A stretch of DNA of 8,713 nt from Candidatus Symbiothrix sp. (GCA_031284765.1 JAITXK010000160.1:1-8713), one strand, 5' to 3'; positions 1 to 6,375 are shown, counted from the first letter of the stretch. Translations and numbers: made by a program. The notes: a model not told the origin generated them from the sequence alone.

Positions 1-768
1 AATCCTTACTATCTCGGCAGTACGGTAGGACGTTTTGCCAATCGCATTACGAAGGCGCAGTTTACATTGGACGGAAAGACTTACCATTTGGACAAAAACG
101 ATGGCGAAAACTCCAATCATGGCGGGTTTAGCGGGTTTCATAATCGGATGTTTGATTATGAGATAAAGGATAAGAGTGTCGTGTTCAGGTATGAAAGTCC
201 GGATGGGGAGGGCGGTTTTCCGGGAAATCTTCGCTTCTCGGTCACTTATACATTCTCCGATGCTGACGAGTTAGAGATTGAATACCAAGTGATTTCAGAT
301 AAGGACACCGTCTTTAATCCGACCAATCACGCCTATTTTAATCTATCGGGCAAAGGGGGGACAATTTGCGATCACGAGTTGAAAGTATATGCGGACAATT
401 ATGTGGTGACCAATGCAACTTTTCTGCCAACGGGCGAGATACGTCCGGTGTCGGATGCAGCATTTGATTTCTGCAATCTAAAAGGCTACAACAGCTATTT
501 CATAAGTCATTCCAACCATCGCGTTAAACATTTAGCCACGTTAAGCGAAGCTACGTCGGGCAGGCGTTTGGAGGTTTATTCCATCCTACCCGGCATTCAA
601 GTTTATACGGGCGATTATTTGTCGCAACCTTTTCTTCCTTGTGCCGGGATTGCTTTGGAGGCGCAAGGCTATCCCGATGCGCCTAATCACAAGCACTTCC
701 TCCCGTGTGTGCTTGAGGCTGGGAAAGAAGCAACTTTTTGTATGCAGTACCGGCTTATCTCTACTTGA
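1..768 (+). CDS. galM: aldose 1-epimerase (mutarotase), 5'-truncated
   Basis: Galactose mutarotase interconverts the alpha and beta anomers of galactose, glucose and related sugars, feeding the Leloir pathway. The reading frame is open from the first base, so the N-terminus lies outside the window. 255 residues are visible out of a family length of roughly 340 or more. Visible signatures (residue numbers count from the window edge): the GRFANRI motif at 10-16, with the sugar-binding Arg; His40 in NSNHGGFSG; His110 in NPTNHAYFNLSG (the general acid in studied family members); and Glu220 in GIALEAQGYPD (the general base). The usual G-x-D-H-x-F motif reads G-Y-N-S-Y-F at 162-167, so the substrate-binding Asp and its neighbouring His are replaced. 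No signal peptide can be judged because the start is missing. Family assignment is firm; exact sugar preference is unknown. Confidence 0.93.
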   Translation, partial: NPYYLGSTVGRFANRITKAQFTLDGKTYHLDKNDGENSNHGGFSGFHNRMFDYEIKDKSVVFRYESPDGEGGFPGNLRFSVTYTFSDADELEIEYQVISDKDTVFNPTNHAYFNLSGKGGTICDHELKVYADNYVVTNATFLPTGEIRPVSDAAFDFCNLKGYNSYFISHSNHRVKHLATLSEATSGRRLEVYSILPGIQVYTGDYLSQPFLPCAGIALEAQGYPDAPNHKHFLPCVLEAGKEATFCMQYRLIST

Positions 769-830
769 TGGGATTGCAAGTTCTGTCATGTTCTACCAAA
801 GCAATTTTAATTCTATTTATCCGTGCCATC

Positions 831-850
831 ATCAAACTATTGATTTTTTT
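831..850 (+). terminator. weak terminator-like hairpin after galM
   Basis: A 5-bp perfect stem (ATCAA, loop ACTA, TTGAT) at 831-844 is followed directly by six T residues. It sits 63 nt after the galM stop and before the phoH promoter, which is where a terminator would be expected. The stem is short and A/T-rich, so stability is poor and this may be chance in AT-rich sequence. Confidence 0.25.
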
Positions 851-870
851 CGAGAAGAAAATAATTATCA

Positions 871-900
871 TTGAGCTTTCGAGAAAAAATTTTAACTTTG
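871..900 (+). promoter_or_regulatory. Bacteroidetes-type promoter for phoH
   Basis: TAACTTTG at 893-900 matches the Bacteroidetes -7 consensus TAnnTTTG. A TTG at 871-873 lies 19 nt upstream, matching the -33 element. Transcription would start a few bases downstream, giving a leader of roughly 15 nt before the ATG at 921. The same 19-nt spacing occurs at the rsfS and bamD promoters in this window. Match to consensus is seen; activity is inferred. Confidence 0.7.
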
Positions 901-920
901 CACACTCATTGTTTAATTCT

Positions 921-1910
921 ATGCTGGAAAGGAATCTGATTTTAGAAGGGGCCGACCCCGCAACATTTTTTGGAATCAATAATTCCAATATCCAATTCAT
1001 TAAATCCCTGTATCCCAAATTAAGGATTGTTGCCCGCGGCAACGTGATGAAAGTCATTGGCGATGAATTGGAATTAGCGGCTTTCGAGGAGAAAATCCGT
1101 GAAATGGAAATTGCTTGCCAGGCATACAATGTATTAACGGAGGAAACCATCATCAACATTATCAAAGGCCAAAAGGATGCAACGGTTCCGGCCAAACAAG
1201 ACCATCTGATTATCTTTGGAATGAACGGCAAGCCCATCATGGCGCGTTCCGAAAACCAACAGAAGTTGGTGCGTGCTTTTGAGGAAAACGATATGGTGTT
1301 CGCCATCGGGCCGGCGGGTTCGGGCAAAACCTATACCGCTATTGCGTTGGCCGTCAGAGCATTGAAAAACAAGGAAGTCAAAAAGATTATCCTGAGTCGT
1401 CCCGCGGTGGAAGCCGGCGAAAAGTTAGGATTCCTTCCGGGTGATATGAAAGAAAAAATAGACCCCTACCTGCAACCCTTATACGATGCTTTGGAGGACA
1501 TGATTCCCTTGGCAAAATTAAAGGAATACATCGAAAACAAGGTCATTCAGATTGCACCTTTGGCTTTTATGCGCGGACGCACCTTGAGCGATGCCGTCAT
1601 CATTTTGGACGAGGCTCAAAACACCAGTACGCAACAAATCAAAATGTTCCTGACCCGCTTGGGAATGAATGCCAAAATGATTATTACCGGTGATGTGACA
1701 CAGATTGATTTGCCTCCTGCGCAACAATCCGGTTTGATTCATGCCATCCGGTTGTTGAAAAACGTGCAGGGGATTACGCAAATTGAATTGGGAAAGGAAG
1801 ATATTGTTCGTCATAAATTGGTTCAGCGCATTGTTGAGGAGTATGAAAAACAGAATGAAAAAATGAAGGAAATGAAAAGAATGAAAGAAATAAATGAGGA
1901 AAAACATTAA
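921..1910 (+). CDS. phoH: PhoH family ATPase
   Basis: Cytoplasmic P-loop ATPase of the PhoH family, related to the helicase domain of superfamily 1 proteins. The name comes from phosphate-starvation induction in E. coli, and its role in Bacteroidetes is not well defined (RNA metabolism is suspected for the family). The 329-residue protein has a typical length. An N-terminal domain spans about 1-115; the ATPase domain follows with Walker A GPAGSGKT at 130-137 and Walker B VIILDEAQ with Asp230-Glu231. The last ~20 residues are a Lys/Glu/Met-rich charged tail. The frame is open upstream as far as 738, but ATG 921 is chosen because MLERNLILEG begins the family-like sequence, the extension resembles nothing in the family, and a promoter at 871-900 would leave the upstream codons untranscribed. 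It is probably the first gene of a phoH-purC-aroE transcript. Confidence 0.95.
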   Translation: MLERNLILEGADPATFFGINNSNIQFIKSLYPKLRIVARGNVMKVIGDELELAAFEEKIREMEIACQAYNVLTEETIINIIKGQKDATVPAKQDHLIIFGMNGKPIMARSENQQKLVRAFEENDMVFAIGPAGSGKTYTAIALAVRALKNKEVKKIILSRPAVEAGEKLGFLPGDMKEKIDPYLQPLYDALEDMIPLAKLKEYIENKVIQIAPLAFMRGRTLSDAVIILDEAQNTSTQQIKMFLTRLGMNAKMIITGDVTQIDLPPAQQSGLIHAIRLLKNVQGITQIELGKEDIVRHKLVQRIVEEYEKQNEKMKEMKRMKEINEEKH

Positions 1911-1924
1911 AAAAATAATACAAC

Positions 1925-2866
1925 ATGGGACAAGCATTAATTAAAACAGATTTCAGATTTCCCAATCAAACGGGAGTTTATAAAGGTAAAGTGCGTGATG
2001 TATATAGCATCGGCGATGACCGGTTGATAATAGTCGTTACCGACCGCATCTCTGCCTTTGACGTTATCCTGCCGGAAGGGATTCCCAACAAAGGGCATGT
2101 GCTGAACGCGATTGCCGCCCAGTTTCTGGATGCCACCGCCGACATCGTTCCGAACTGGAAATTAGCGACTCCCGACCCGATGGTAACCGTCGGCTTGCGT
2201 TGCGAACCATTTAAGGTAGAGATGGTTATCCGCGGCTACTTGACCGGTAGCGCTTGGCGCGAATACAAAGCAGGCGCACGTACTTTGTGCGGCATTGCCT
2301 TGCCCGATGGCATGAAGGAGAACCAAAAGTTCCCGGCGCCCATCATCACACCAACCACCAAAGCCGATGAAGGTCATGATGAAAATATTTCCAAAGCTGA
2401 AATCATTGCACAAGGTTTGGTCAACAAAGAAGATTACGAACAAATGGAACAATACACTTATGCTTTGTTTCAACGCGGCACGGAAATGGCTGCTTCCAAA
2501 GGCTTAATTTTGGTAGATACGAAATATGAATTCGGCAAGAAAGACGGCAAAATCTATTTGATAGACGAAATCCATACTCCCGATTCGTCCCGCTATTTTT
2601 ACGCGGAAGGTTACCGGGAACGGTTTGAAAAAGGCGAAGAACAGAAACAACTATCCAAAGAATTTGTCCGCCAATGGCTGATGGAAAACGGTTTTCAAGG
2701 GAAAACAGGGCAAACCATCCCTGAAATGACTCCCAAGTATTGCGAAAGCGTATCCGAACGTTATATCGAACTTTATGAGAACATTACCGGAGAAAAGTTC
2801 GTCAAAACCGGCGCGGAAAATGTGGCGGCGCGCATCGAGAAAAACGTTAGCAATTATTTGAAATAA
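1925..2866 (+). CDS. purC: phosphoribosylaminoimidazole-succinocarboxamide synthase (SAICAR synthetase)
   Basis: Catalyses the ATP-dependent joining of aspartate to CAIR to form SAICAR in de novo purine synthesis, in the cytoplasm. The 313-residue protein is the long form, similar in size to yeast Ade1 and longer than the E. coli enzyme (237). Recognisable motifs: the nucleotide-binding GKVRDVYS at 21-28, TDRISAFDV at 39-47, RGYLTGSAWREY at 103-114, the TTKADEGHDENIS substrate-binding stretch at 144-156, and the acidic motif around LIDEIHTPDSSRY at 212-224, which includes the metal/ATP-binding acidic residue. The start is the ATG 14 nt after the phoH stop. The short spacer has no TAnnTTTG element, so it is likely co-transcribed with phoH. 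The stop is followed one base later by aroE. Confidence 0.97.
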   Translation: MGQALIKTDFRFPNQTGVYKGKVRDVYSIGDDRLIIVVTDRISAFDVILPEGIPNKGHVLNAIAAQFLDATADIVPNWKLATPDPMVTVGLRCEPFKVEMVIRGYLTGSAWREYKAGARTLCGIALPDGMKENQKFPAPIITPTTKADEGHDENISKAEIIAQGLVNKEDYEQMEQYTYALFQRGTEMAASKGLILVDTKYEFGKKDGKIYLIDEIHTPDSSRYFYAEGYRERFEKGEEQKQLSKEFVRQWLMENGFQGKTGQTIPEMTPKYCESVSERYIELYENITGEKFVKTGAENVAARIEKNVSNYLK

Positions 2867-2867
2867 A

Positions 2868-3611
2868 ATGGAACAATATGGACTCATTGGCTATCCTTTA
2901 AAACATTCCTTTTCAATCGGTTTTTTCAATGATAAATTTACTGCCGAGCGAATAGATGCCGAATATGTAAATTTTGAACTGGCTTCTATCAAAGAAGTCA
3001 AAGCGGTGTTGAAAGAACATCCGCAACTGAAAGGTTTGAATGTAACCATTCCCTACAAAGAGCAAATCATTCCTTATTTAGATAAATTGAGTGACAACGC
3101 CAAACTCATCGGCGCGGTCAATGTCGTTAAGATAGAGCGAAATAAGGGCAAGATGAAACTGACCGGTTATAATTCGGATATTATCGGGTTCAAAGAATCG
3201 ATAGCGCCGTTGTTGAAACCGCATCATCAATCGGCTTTGGTTTTGGGAACGGGGGGAGCGGCTAAAGCGGTTTTTTACGGCTTGCAGCAATTGGGCATCC
3301 GGCCGGTATATGTTTCCCGAAAAAAAACGTCCGATACGATTTTGACTTATTCCGATTTTACACCTGAAGTGATGGCCGCCCATACCCTCATTGTCAATTG
3401 TACGCCTGTTGGCATGTGGCCCAATATGGATGAAGCGCCAAACATCCCGTATGAATTAGTCACAGAAAAACATTTGCTCTACGATTTGCTGTACAACCCG
3501 AACGAAACGATGTTCATGAAAAAAGGGCTGGAACAGGGGGCCGAAGTCAAAAACGGATTGGAAATGTTATTGCTCCAAGCGTTTGCAAGTTGGGATTTTT
3601 GGACGAAGTGA
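2868..3611 (+). CDS. aroE: shikimate dehydrogenase
   Basis: Reduces 3-dehydroshikimate to shikimate with NAD(P)H, the fourth step of aromatic amino-acid and chorismate synthesis. It is a 247-residue protein, compact for the family. The N-terminal substrate domain shows GYPLKHSFS (9-17, shikimate-binding serines), NVTIPYKE with catalytic Lys64, and NSDIIGF with catalytic Asp104. The C-terminal nucleotide domain shows the glycine loop GTGGAAKA (127-134), then SRK at 150-152 where the adenosine phosphate of NADP would be contacted, NCTPVGMWP (178-186), and a closing NGLEMLLLQA with Gln237. The ATG lies one base after the purC stop, so translation is probably coupled to purC. It converges on the minus-strand ABC permease with only 5 nt between stops. 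Confidence 0.96.
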   Translation: MEQYGLIGYPLKHSFSIGFFNDKFTAERIDAEYVNFELASIKEVKAVLKEHPQLKGLNVTIPYKEQIIPYLDKLSDNAKLIGAVNVVKIERNKGKMKLTGYNSDIIGFKESIAPLLKPHHQSALVLGTGGAAKAVFYGLQQLGIRPVYVSRKKTSDTILTYSDFTPEVMAAHTLIVNCTPVGMWPNMDEAPNIPYELVTEKHLLYDLLYNPNETMFMKKGLEQGAEVKNGLEMLLLQAFASWDFWTK

Positions 3612-3616
3612 CCCGT

Positions 3617-4615
3617 TCATAACCAGGGCTTTTTCAGAATTACATAAATAATTACGGGGGCGCCGAGCAGGGGAGTAACCGCGTTCAAAGGCAACAAATG
3701 ATTGGTAAACGGCAGGCAAGTCAGCAGATTGCAAAACAGGGCGACAACCATTCCCAACACTAAAGTAGCAGGAAGCAGCAATTGTTGATTGGATGTACTT
3801 AAAACCATGCGGGCAATGTGCGGCACGGCCAATCCGATAAAACTGACCGGCCCGCAAAAGGCGGTAACCGTTGCTGTCAAAAGCCCTGTAATCAACAAAA
3901 TACAAATGCGAGTCTGTTGAATATTGATGCCTAAATTAGCCGCATATCGCTCGCCTAACAAAAGCACATTCAACGGTTTGATTAATACGATGGAAGCCAG
4001 CAGGCCTAATAGTATGGTTGTTCCGAAAAACGGAATTTGTTGTTGCGAAACAGTGGAAAAGCTGCCCAATCCCCAAAGTACATACGAGTGAATGCTTTCG
4101 GAAGCAGCCAGGGCATTCAAAAGCGATATTCCTGATGAGGCTAAATATCCGACCATCAATCCGATAATCAGAATCAGAATATTGTTTTTTATTTTAGTGG
4201 AGAAATATAAAATCAGAGCCAAAACCGCCAGCGCCCCGCCAAACGCAGCAAACAGTACCGAAAATCCTGTACCAATGATTCCTCCTGCCGATAACATGAC
4301 GATAGCTACGCCTAAATTTGCTCCGTTGCTGATGCCTAAAATATCGGGACCGGCCAGAGGATTATGAAATAAGGTCTGCAACATCAAACCACTGACCGCC
4401 AGGGCTGCTCCTGCCAGCATCGCCGTAAAGGCCTGTGGAAGACGCGATTGCAAAACAATATGTGTCCATGCCTCGGATTCGCCGGCTTTACCAAAAAAAA
4501 TATCCATTACCGCCGAAGCAGGAATAGATATGGTTCCATAAAAAAGACTGCATAAAAAAAGTACCGCAACTGCCAGCCCGCCGATAAGCCAATATGCCGC
4601 TGTGCCGGTACGCAT
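3617..4615 (-). CDS. FecCD/BtuC-type ABC transporter permease (iron-siderophore or cobalamin)
   Basis: Inner-membrane permease of the family that moves ferric siderophores, haem or vitamin B12 from the periplasm. The 332 residues are almost wholly hydrophobic, in line with the ~10 helices of BtuC. Family motifs: RLPQAFTAMLAGAALAVSG (58-76), FHNPLAGPDILGISNGANLG (83-102), GERYAANLGIN (221-231), GPVSFIGLAVPHIAR (255-269), and the C-terminal LPLNAVTPLLGAP (308-320). The frame is open up to 4756, but that extension is antisense-like sequence overlapping DUF4293. ATG 4615, one base after the DUF4293 stop, starts the typical membrane sequence MRTGTAAYWL. It is the last gene of the bamD operon. No ATPase (BtuD/FecE) or binding protein is adjacent, so its partners must be encoded elsewhere. 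The substrate cannot be read from sequence alone. Confidence 0.92.
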   Translation of the reverse strand: MRTGTAAYWLIGGLAVAVLFLCSLFYGTISIPASAVMDIFFGKAGESEAWTHIVLQSRLPQAFTAMLAGAALAVSGLMLQTLFHNPLAGPDILGISNGANLGVAIVMLSAGGIIGTGFSVLFAAFGGALAVLALILYFSTKIKNNILILIIGLMVGYLASSGISLLNALAASESIHSYVLWGLGSFSTVSQQQIPFFGTTILLGLLASIVLIKPLNVLLLGERYAANLGINIQQTRICILLITGLLTATVTAFCGPVSFIGLAVPHIARMVLSTSNQQLLLPATLVLGMVVALFCNLLTCLPFTNHLLPLNAVTPLLGAPVIIYVILKKPWL

Positions 4616-4616
4616 T

Positions 4617-5012
4617 TTACCGCAATCTATCCAATGAACGAACCAATTTGTCGTCTTTTTTGATTGCCCGAATGGCCATGCTGTCAAAAACAAGGGCAAT
4701 GAAAGGAAAAACAGCCGTGAATCTAAGATACTCCATCGCAAACGATTGATGCACAAACCAAAGGCTTAAGCCCATCTGAATGTACTCTGCACAGAGCAAT
4801 CCCACTACTACATAGCACCAATGCAACTGCCGTTTCCGGTTTTTGTAACGGAAAATCGCTATCAAAGAAAAGATTGCTGCGTGAAAACACAACAACCAAT
4901 TCAACCTGCTCCAAATATTATCTATCGTATTGACAACCGGCAGAATCATAAATGTTGCAACCGCTAAACCCAATACAAACAATAGCCAGACCGTTTGTAT
5001 GCGTTGAATCAT
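4617..5012 (-). CDS. DUF4293 family four-helix membrane protein
   Basis: 131-residue integral membrane protein of unknown function that I recognise as the Bacteroidetes family DUF4293. Four hydrophobic segments are visible at about 5-24, 36-54, 64-86 and 97-117. Family-typical ends are MIQRIQTVWLL at the N-terminus and the basic cytoplasmic tail AIRAIKKDDKLVRSLDRLR at the C-terminus. Its start overlaps the omega-subunit stop by four bases (ATGA), suggesting translational coupling, and its own stop is one base before the permease start. Position in the bamD-omega operon suggests an envelope-related housekeeping role, but this is inference only. Confidence 0.88.
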   Translation of the reverse strand: MIQRIQTVWLLFVLGLAVATFMILPVVNTIDNIWSRLNWLLCFHAAIFSLIAIFRYKNRKRQLHWCYVVVGLLCAEYIQMGLSLWFVHQSFAMEYLRFTAVFPFIALVFDSMAIRAIKKDDKLVRSLDRLR

Positions 5013-5350
5013 AAGTCTTCGATATTATCTTTTTCTTTCGAGGGATTCCGGAAATAGATTTCGCCGTCCACATATTCCTGAGCAGCAATCAATGACGGTT
5101 TGGGAAGGCGTTCAAAATAGCGGGAGATTTCGATTTGTTCGCGGTTTTCAAAAATCTCGTCCAAACTATCGGTGTAAGATGAAAATTCCTGTAGTTTACG
5201 TTCCAAATCCTGTTTAATGTCTAATGAAATTTCATTGGCGCGTTTGCCGATGATGCGGACGGTTTCGTAAACGTTGCCGGTCTGTTCAGCCAGACTCATC
5301 ATATCGCGTGTAACCGTATTCGCCGGTGCATTTGTTTTTTTGTAATCCAT
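5009..5350 (-). CDS. rpoZ: Bacteroidetes-type RNA polymerase omega subunit
   Basis: A 113-residue soluble protein matching the divergent omega (RpoZ/Rpb6-like) subunit found in Bacteroidetes, which helps assemble and stabilise RNA polymerase around beta'. Seen: the omega-like helix NVYETVRIIGKRANEIS at 26-42 (compare the conserved SKRA region of other omegas), a charged helical middle, and KPSLIAAQEYVDGEIYF at 84-100, the counterpart of the P-x-x-x-A-x-E-E segment of canonical omega. The start lies 4 nt after the bamD stop; the stop overlaps the DUF4293 ATG. Assignment rests on motif resemblance and on the bamD-omega gene pairing that I recall in this phylum. Older annotations call such proteins hypothetical. 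Confidence 0.88.
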   Translation of the reverse strand: MDYKKTNAPANTVTRDMMSLAEQTGNVYETVRIIGKRANEISLDIKQDLERKLQEFSSYTDSLDEIFENREQIEISRYFERLPKPSLIAAQEYVDGEIYFRNPSKEKDNIEDL

Positions 5351-5354
5351 ATCT

Positions 5355-6170
5355 TTAATTTATGTGTTTAGCTACGTTGTTATATAATTTTGTGATTTCT
5401 TTTGTATGTTTGCCTTGCGGATATTCATTGACGTAAGAAAAATATTCATCCGCCACATCGCGATATCTGAAATCTTTTTTTTCTTCCACACTTTTGACTG
5501 CGATTTCATATTTAGACAAAAAAGTGTAGTAAATAAACTCTTCGCGATATTTTGAATAAGGATAGTTTCGCATGGCGTTTTGCGCGGTAATTACGCAGGA
5601 AAGATAATTTCCTCCCGGAAACGAATACAAGAGGTAATCGCCCAAGTTATAATACAATTTAACGGCCATCAGTTCTTTGGAGGCCAATTTTTCCTGTAAT
5701 TCAAACAAAGTCTGCTGTACGATTTCTTTTTTCTCGCTTTGCGGATAATATTCCAAAAAATCCTGAAATTGTTGCATGGCGTTGTGGGTATCGGTTTGGT
5801 CTAAACGCGGGTCAGGAGAATCCAAATACAAACCGTAGGCTGAATAATAGCGGGCTAATTCTGCGAATTCACCTTTGGGAAACAAGGTATAATAGCTTTT
5901 GAAGTATTCTGCAGCCGTAATATAATCTTTCATCGCATATTGGGTTTGAGCCTGTAGATATACTGCTTCGCCCCCATACGAGGATGCTCTGAGCATAGGA
6001 ACGACTTCTTCCAACAAAGTAGCCGCACGGGTATATTTTTTGGTATCGAAGTACTTTTTGGCAGCTTCGTATTTAGCCATGGTATCGGTACTTTTCAGCA
6101 GCTTATTGTATTCACCACAAGCGGTCAATAGGGTCAGCAAACAAGAAAAATAAATCAATTTCAATTTCAT
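5355..6170 (-). CDS. bamD: outer membrane assembly lipoprotein BamD
   Basis: Lipoprotein of the BAM complex that inserts beta-barrel proteins into the outer membrane, working with BamA from the periplasmic face. The 271-residue protein begins with a lipoprotein signal (MKLKLIYFSCLLTLLTAC). The lipobox LTAC puts the lipidated cysteine at residue 18, followed by GEYNKLLKS. The rest consists of TPR-like helical repeats, for example YEAAKKYFDTKKYTRAATLL, YLQAQTQYAMKDYITAAEYF and a later YYNLGDYLLYSFPGGNYLS, consistent with the five-TPR architecture. The frame extends six codons further upstream to a TTG at 6188, but ATG 6170 is preferred: it places the basic residues at the very N-terminus as in lipoprotein signals, and the TTG would overlap the promoter's -7 element. 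First gene of a minus-strand operon with omega, DUF4293 and the ABC permease. Confidence 0.94.
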   Translation of the reverse strand: MKLKLIYFSCLLTLLTACGEYNKLLKSTDTMAKYEAAKKYFDTKKYTRAATLLEEVVPMLRASSYGGEAVYLQAQTQYAMKDYITAAEYFKSYYTLFPKGEFAELARYYSAYGLYLDSPDPRLDQTDTHNAMQQFQDFLEYYPQSEKKEIVQQTLFELQEKLASKELMAVKLYYNLGDYLLYSFPGGNYLSCVITAQNAMRNYPYSKYREEFIYYTFLSKYEIAVKSVEEKKDFRYRDVADEYFSYVNEYPQGKHTKEITKLYNNVAKHIN

Positions 6171-6185
6171 GTGGATGATTTTGTG

Positions 6186-6216
6186 CAAAAGTAGTCATTC
6201 TCTTTGAATTGGGAAA
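6186..6216 (-). promoter_or_regulatory. Bacteroidetes-type promoter for the bamD operon
   Basis: On the minus strand, TACTTTTG (6193 down to 6186) matches TAnnTTTG exactly. A partial -33 element TTTC (6216-6213; consensus TTTG) lies exactly 19 nt upstream. The predicted leader before the bamD ATG at 6170 is only about 10 nt. It diverges from the rsfS promoter. Confidence 0.62.
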
Positions 6217-6299
6217 GGCTTTTAAATCTTTTTATGCTATATTACTTTGCAAATGGGCTTAGCTTTATCCGGCGTTCCAATCAATAGTTTGAGATACTC

Positions 6300-6330
6300 T
6301 TTGATATCACCAAAATTCCAACTATCTTTG
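6300..6330 (+). promoter_or_regulatory. Bacteroidetes-type promoter for rsfS-ftsH
   Basis: TTTG at 6300-6303, a 19-nt spacer, then TATCTTTG at 6323-6330: a full match to the Bacteroidetes -33/-7 consensus, and the best promoter in the window. The predicted start is near 6335, leaving a leader of about 40 nt before the rsfS ATG at 6376. That leader begins with a palindrome (6335-6349). Confidence 0.78.
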
Positions 6331-6334
6331 TACG

Positions 6335-6349
6335 CTATCTATAAGATAG
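6335..6349. repeat. perfect inverted repeat at the predicted rsfS transcription start
   Basis: CTATCT (6335-6340), a 3-nt ATA centre, then AGATAG (6344-6349): a perfect 6-bp inverted repeat. A direct copy of CTATCT at 6322-6327 overlaps the -7 element, 13 nt upstream. It could be an operator half-site pair or a minor 5'-leader hairpin, though a 3-nt loop and A/T-rich stem make a stable hairpin unlikely. Chance cannot be excluded in such AT-rich DNA. Confidence 0.4.
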
Positions 6350-6375
6350 AAGGTTATCACTATTAATACATATAA

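Noticed and set aside
738..920. In-frame upstream extension of phoH giving about 60 extra residues.
   Set aside because: It overlaps the end of galM, lies upstream of the phoH promoter and has no family-like sequence; ATG 921 is the better start.
3573..3600. Possible hairpin CCAA...TTGG followed by ATTTTTGG near the end of aroE.
   Set aside because: Only four to five base pairs, an 11-nt loop, and the structure lies within the aroE coding sequence; not a convincing terminator.
4092..4367. A 91-codon plus-strand frame within the ABC permease.
   Set aside because: It is antisense to conserved permease motifs, and its composition is what antisense of a membrane protein gives.
4616..4756. In-frame upstream extension of the ABC permease.
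   Set aside because: It overlaps the well-supported DUF4293 gene in another frame and adds a non-family sequence; the start one base after the DUF4293 stop fits better.
6253..6366. A 37-codon plus-strand open frame upstream of rsfS, preceded by a promoter-like TTACTTTG at 6242-6249.
   Set aside because: The -7-like box has a mismatch at its second base and no TTTG 19 nt upstream. The frame spans the much better rsfS promoter, and an open run of this length is common by chance in AT-rich DNA. The predicted peptide resembles no family I know.
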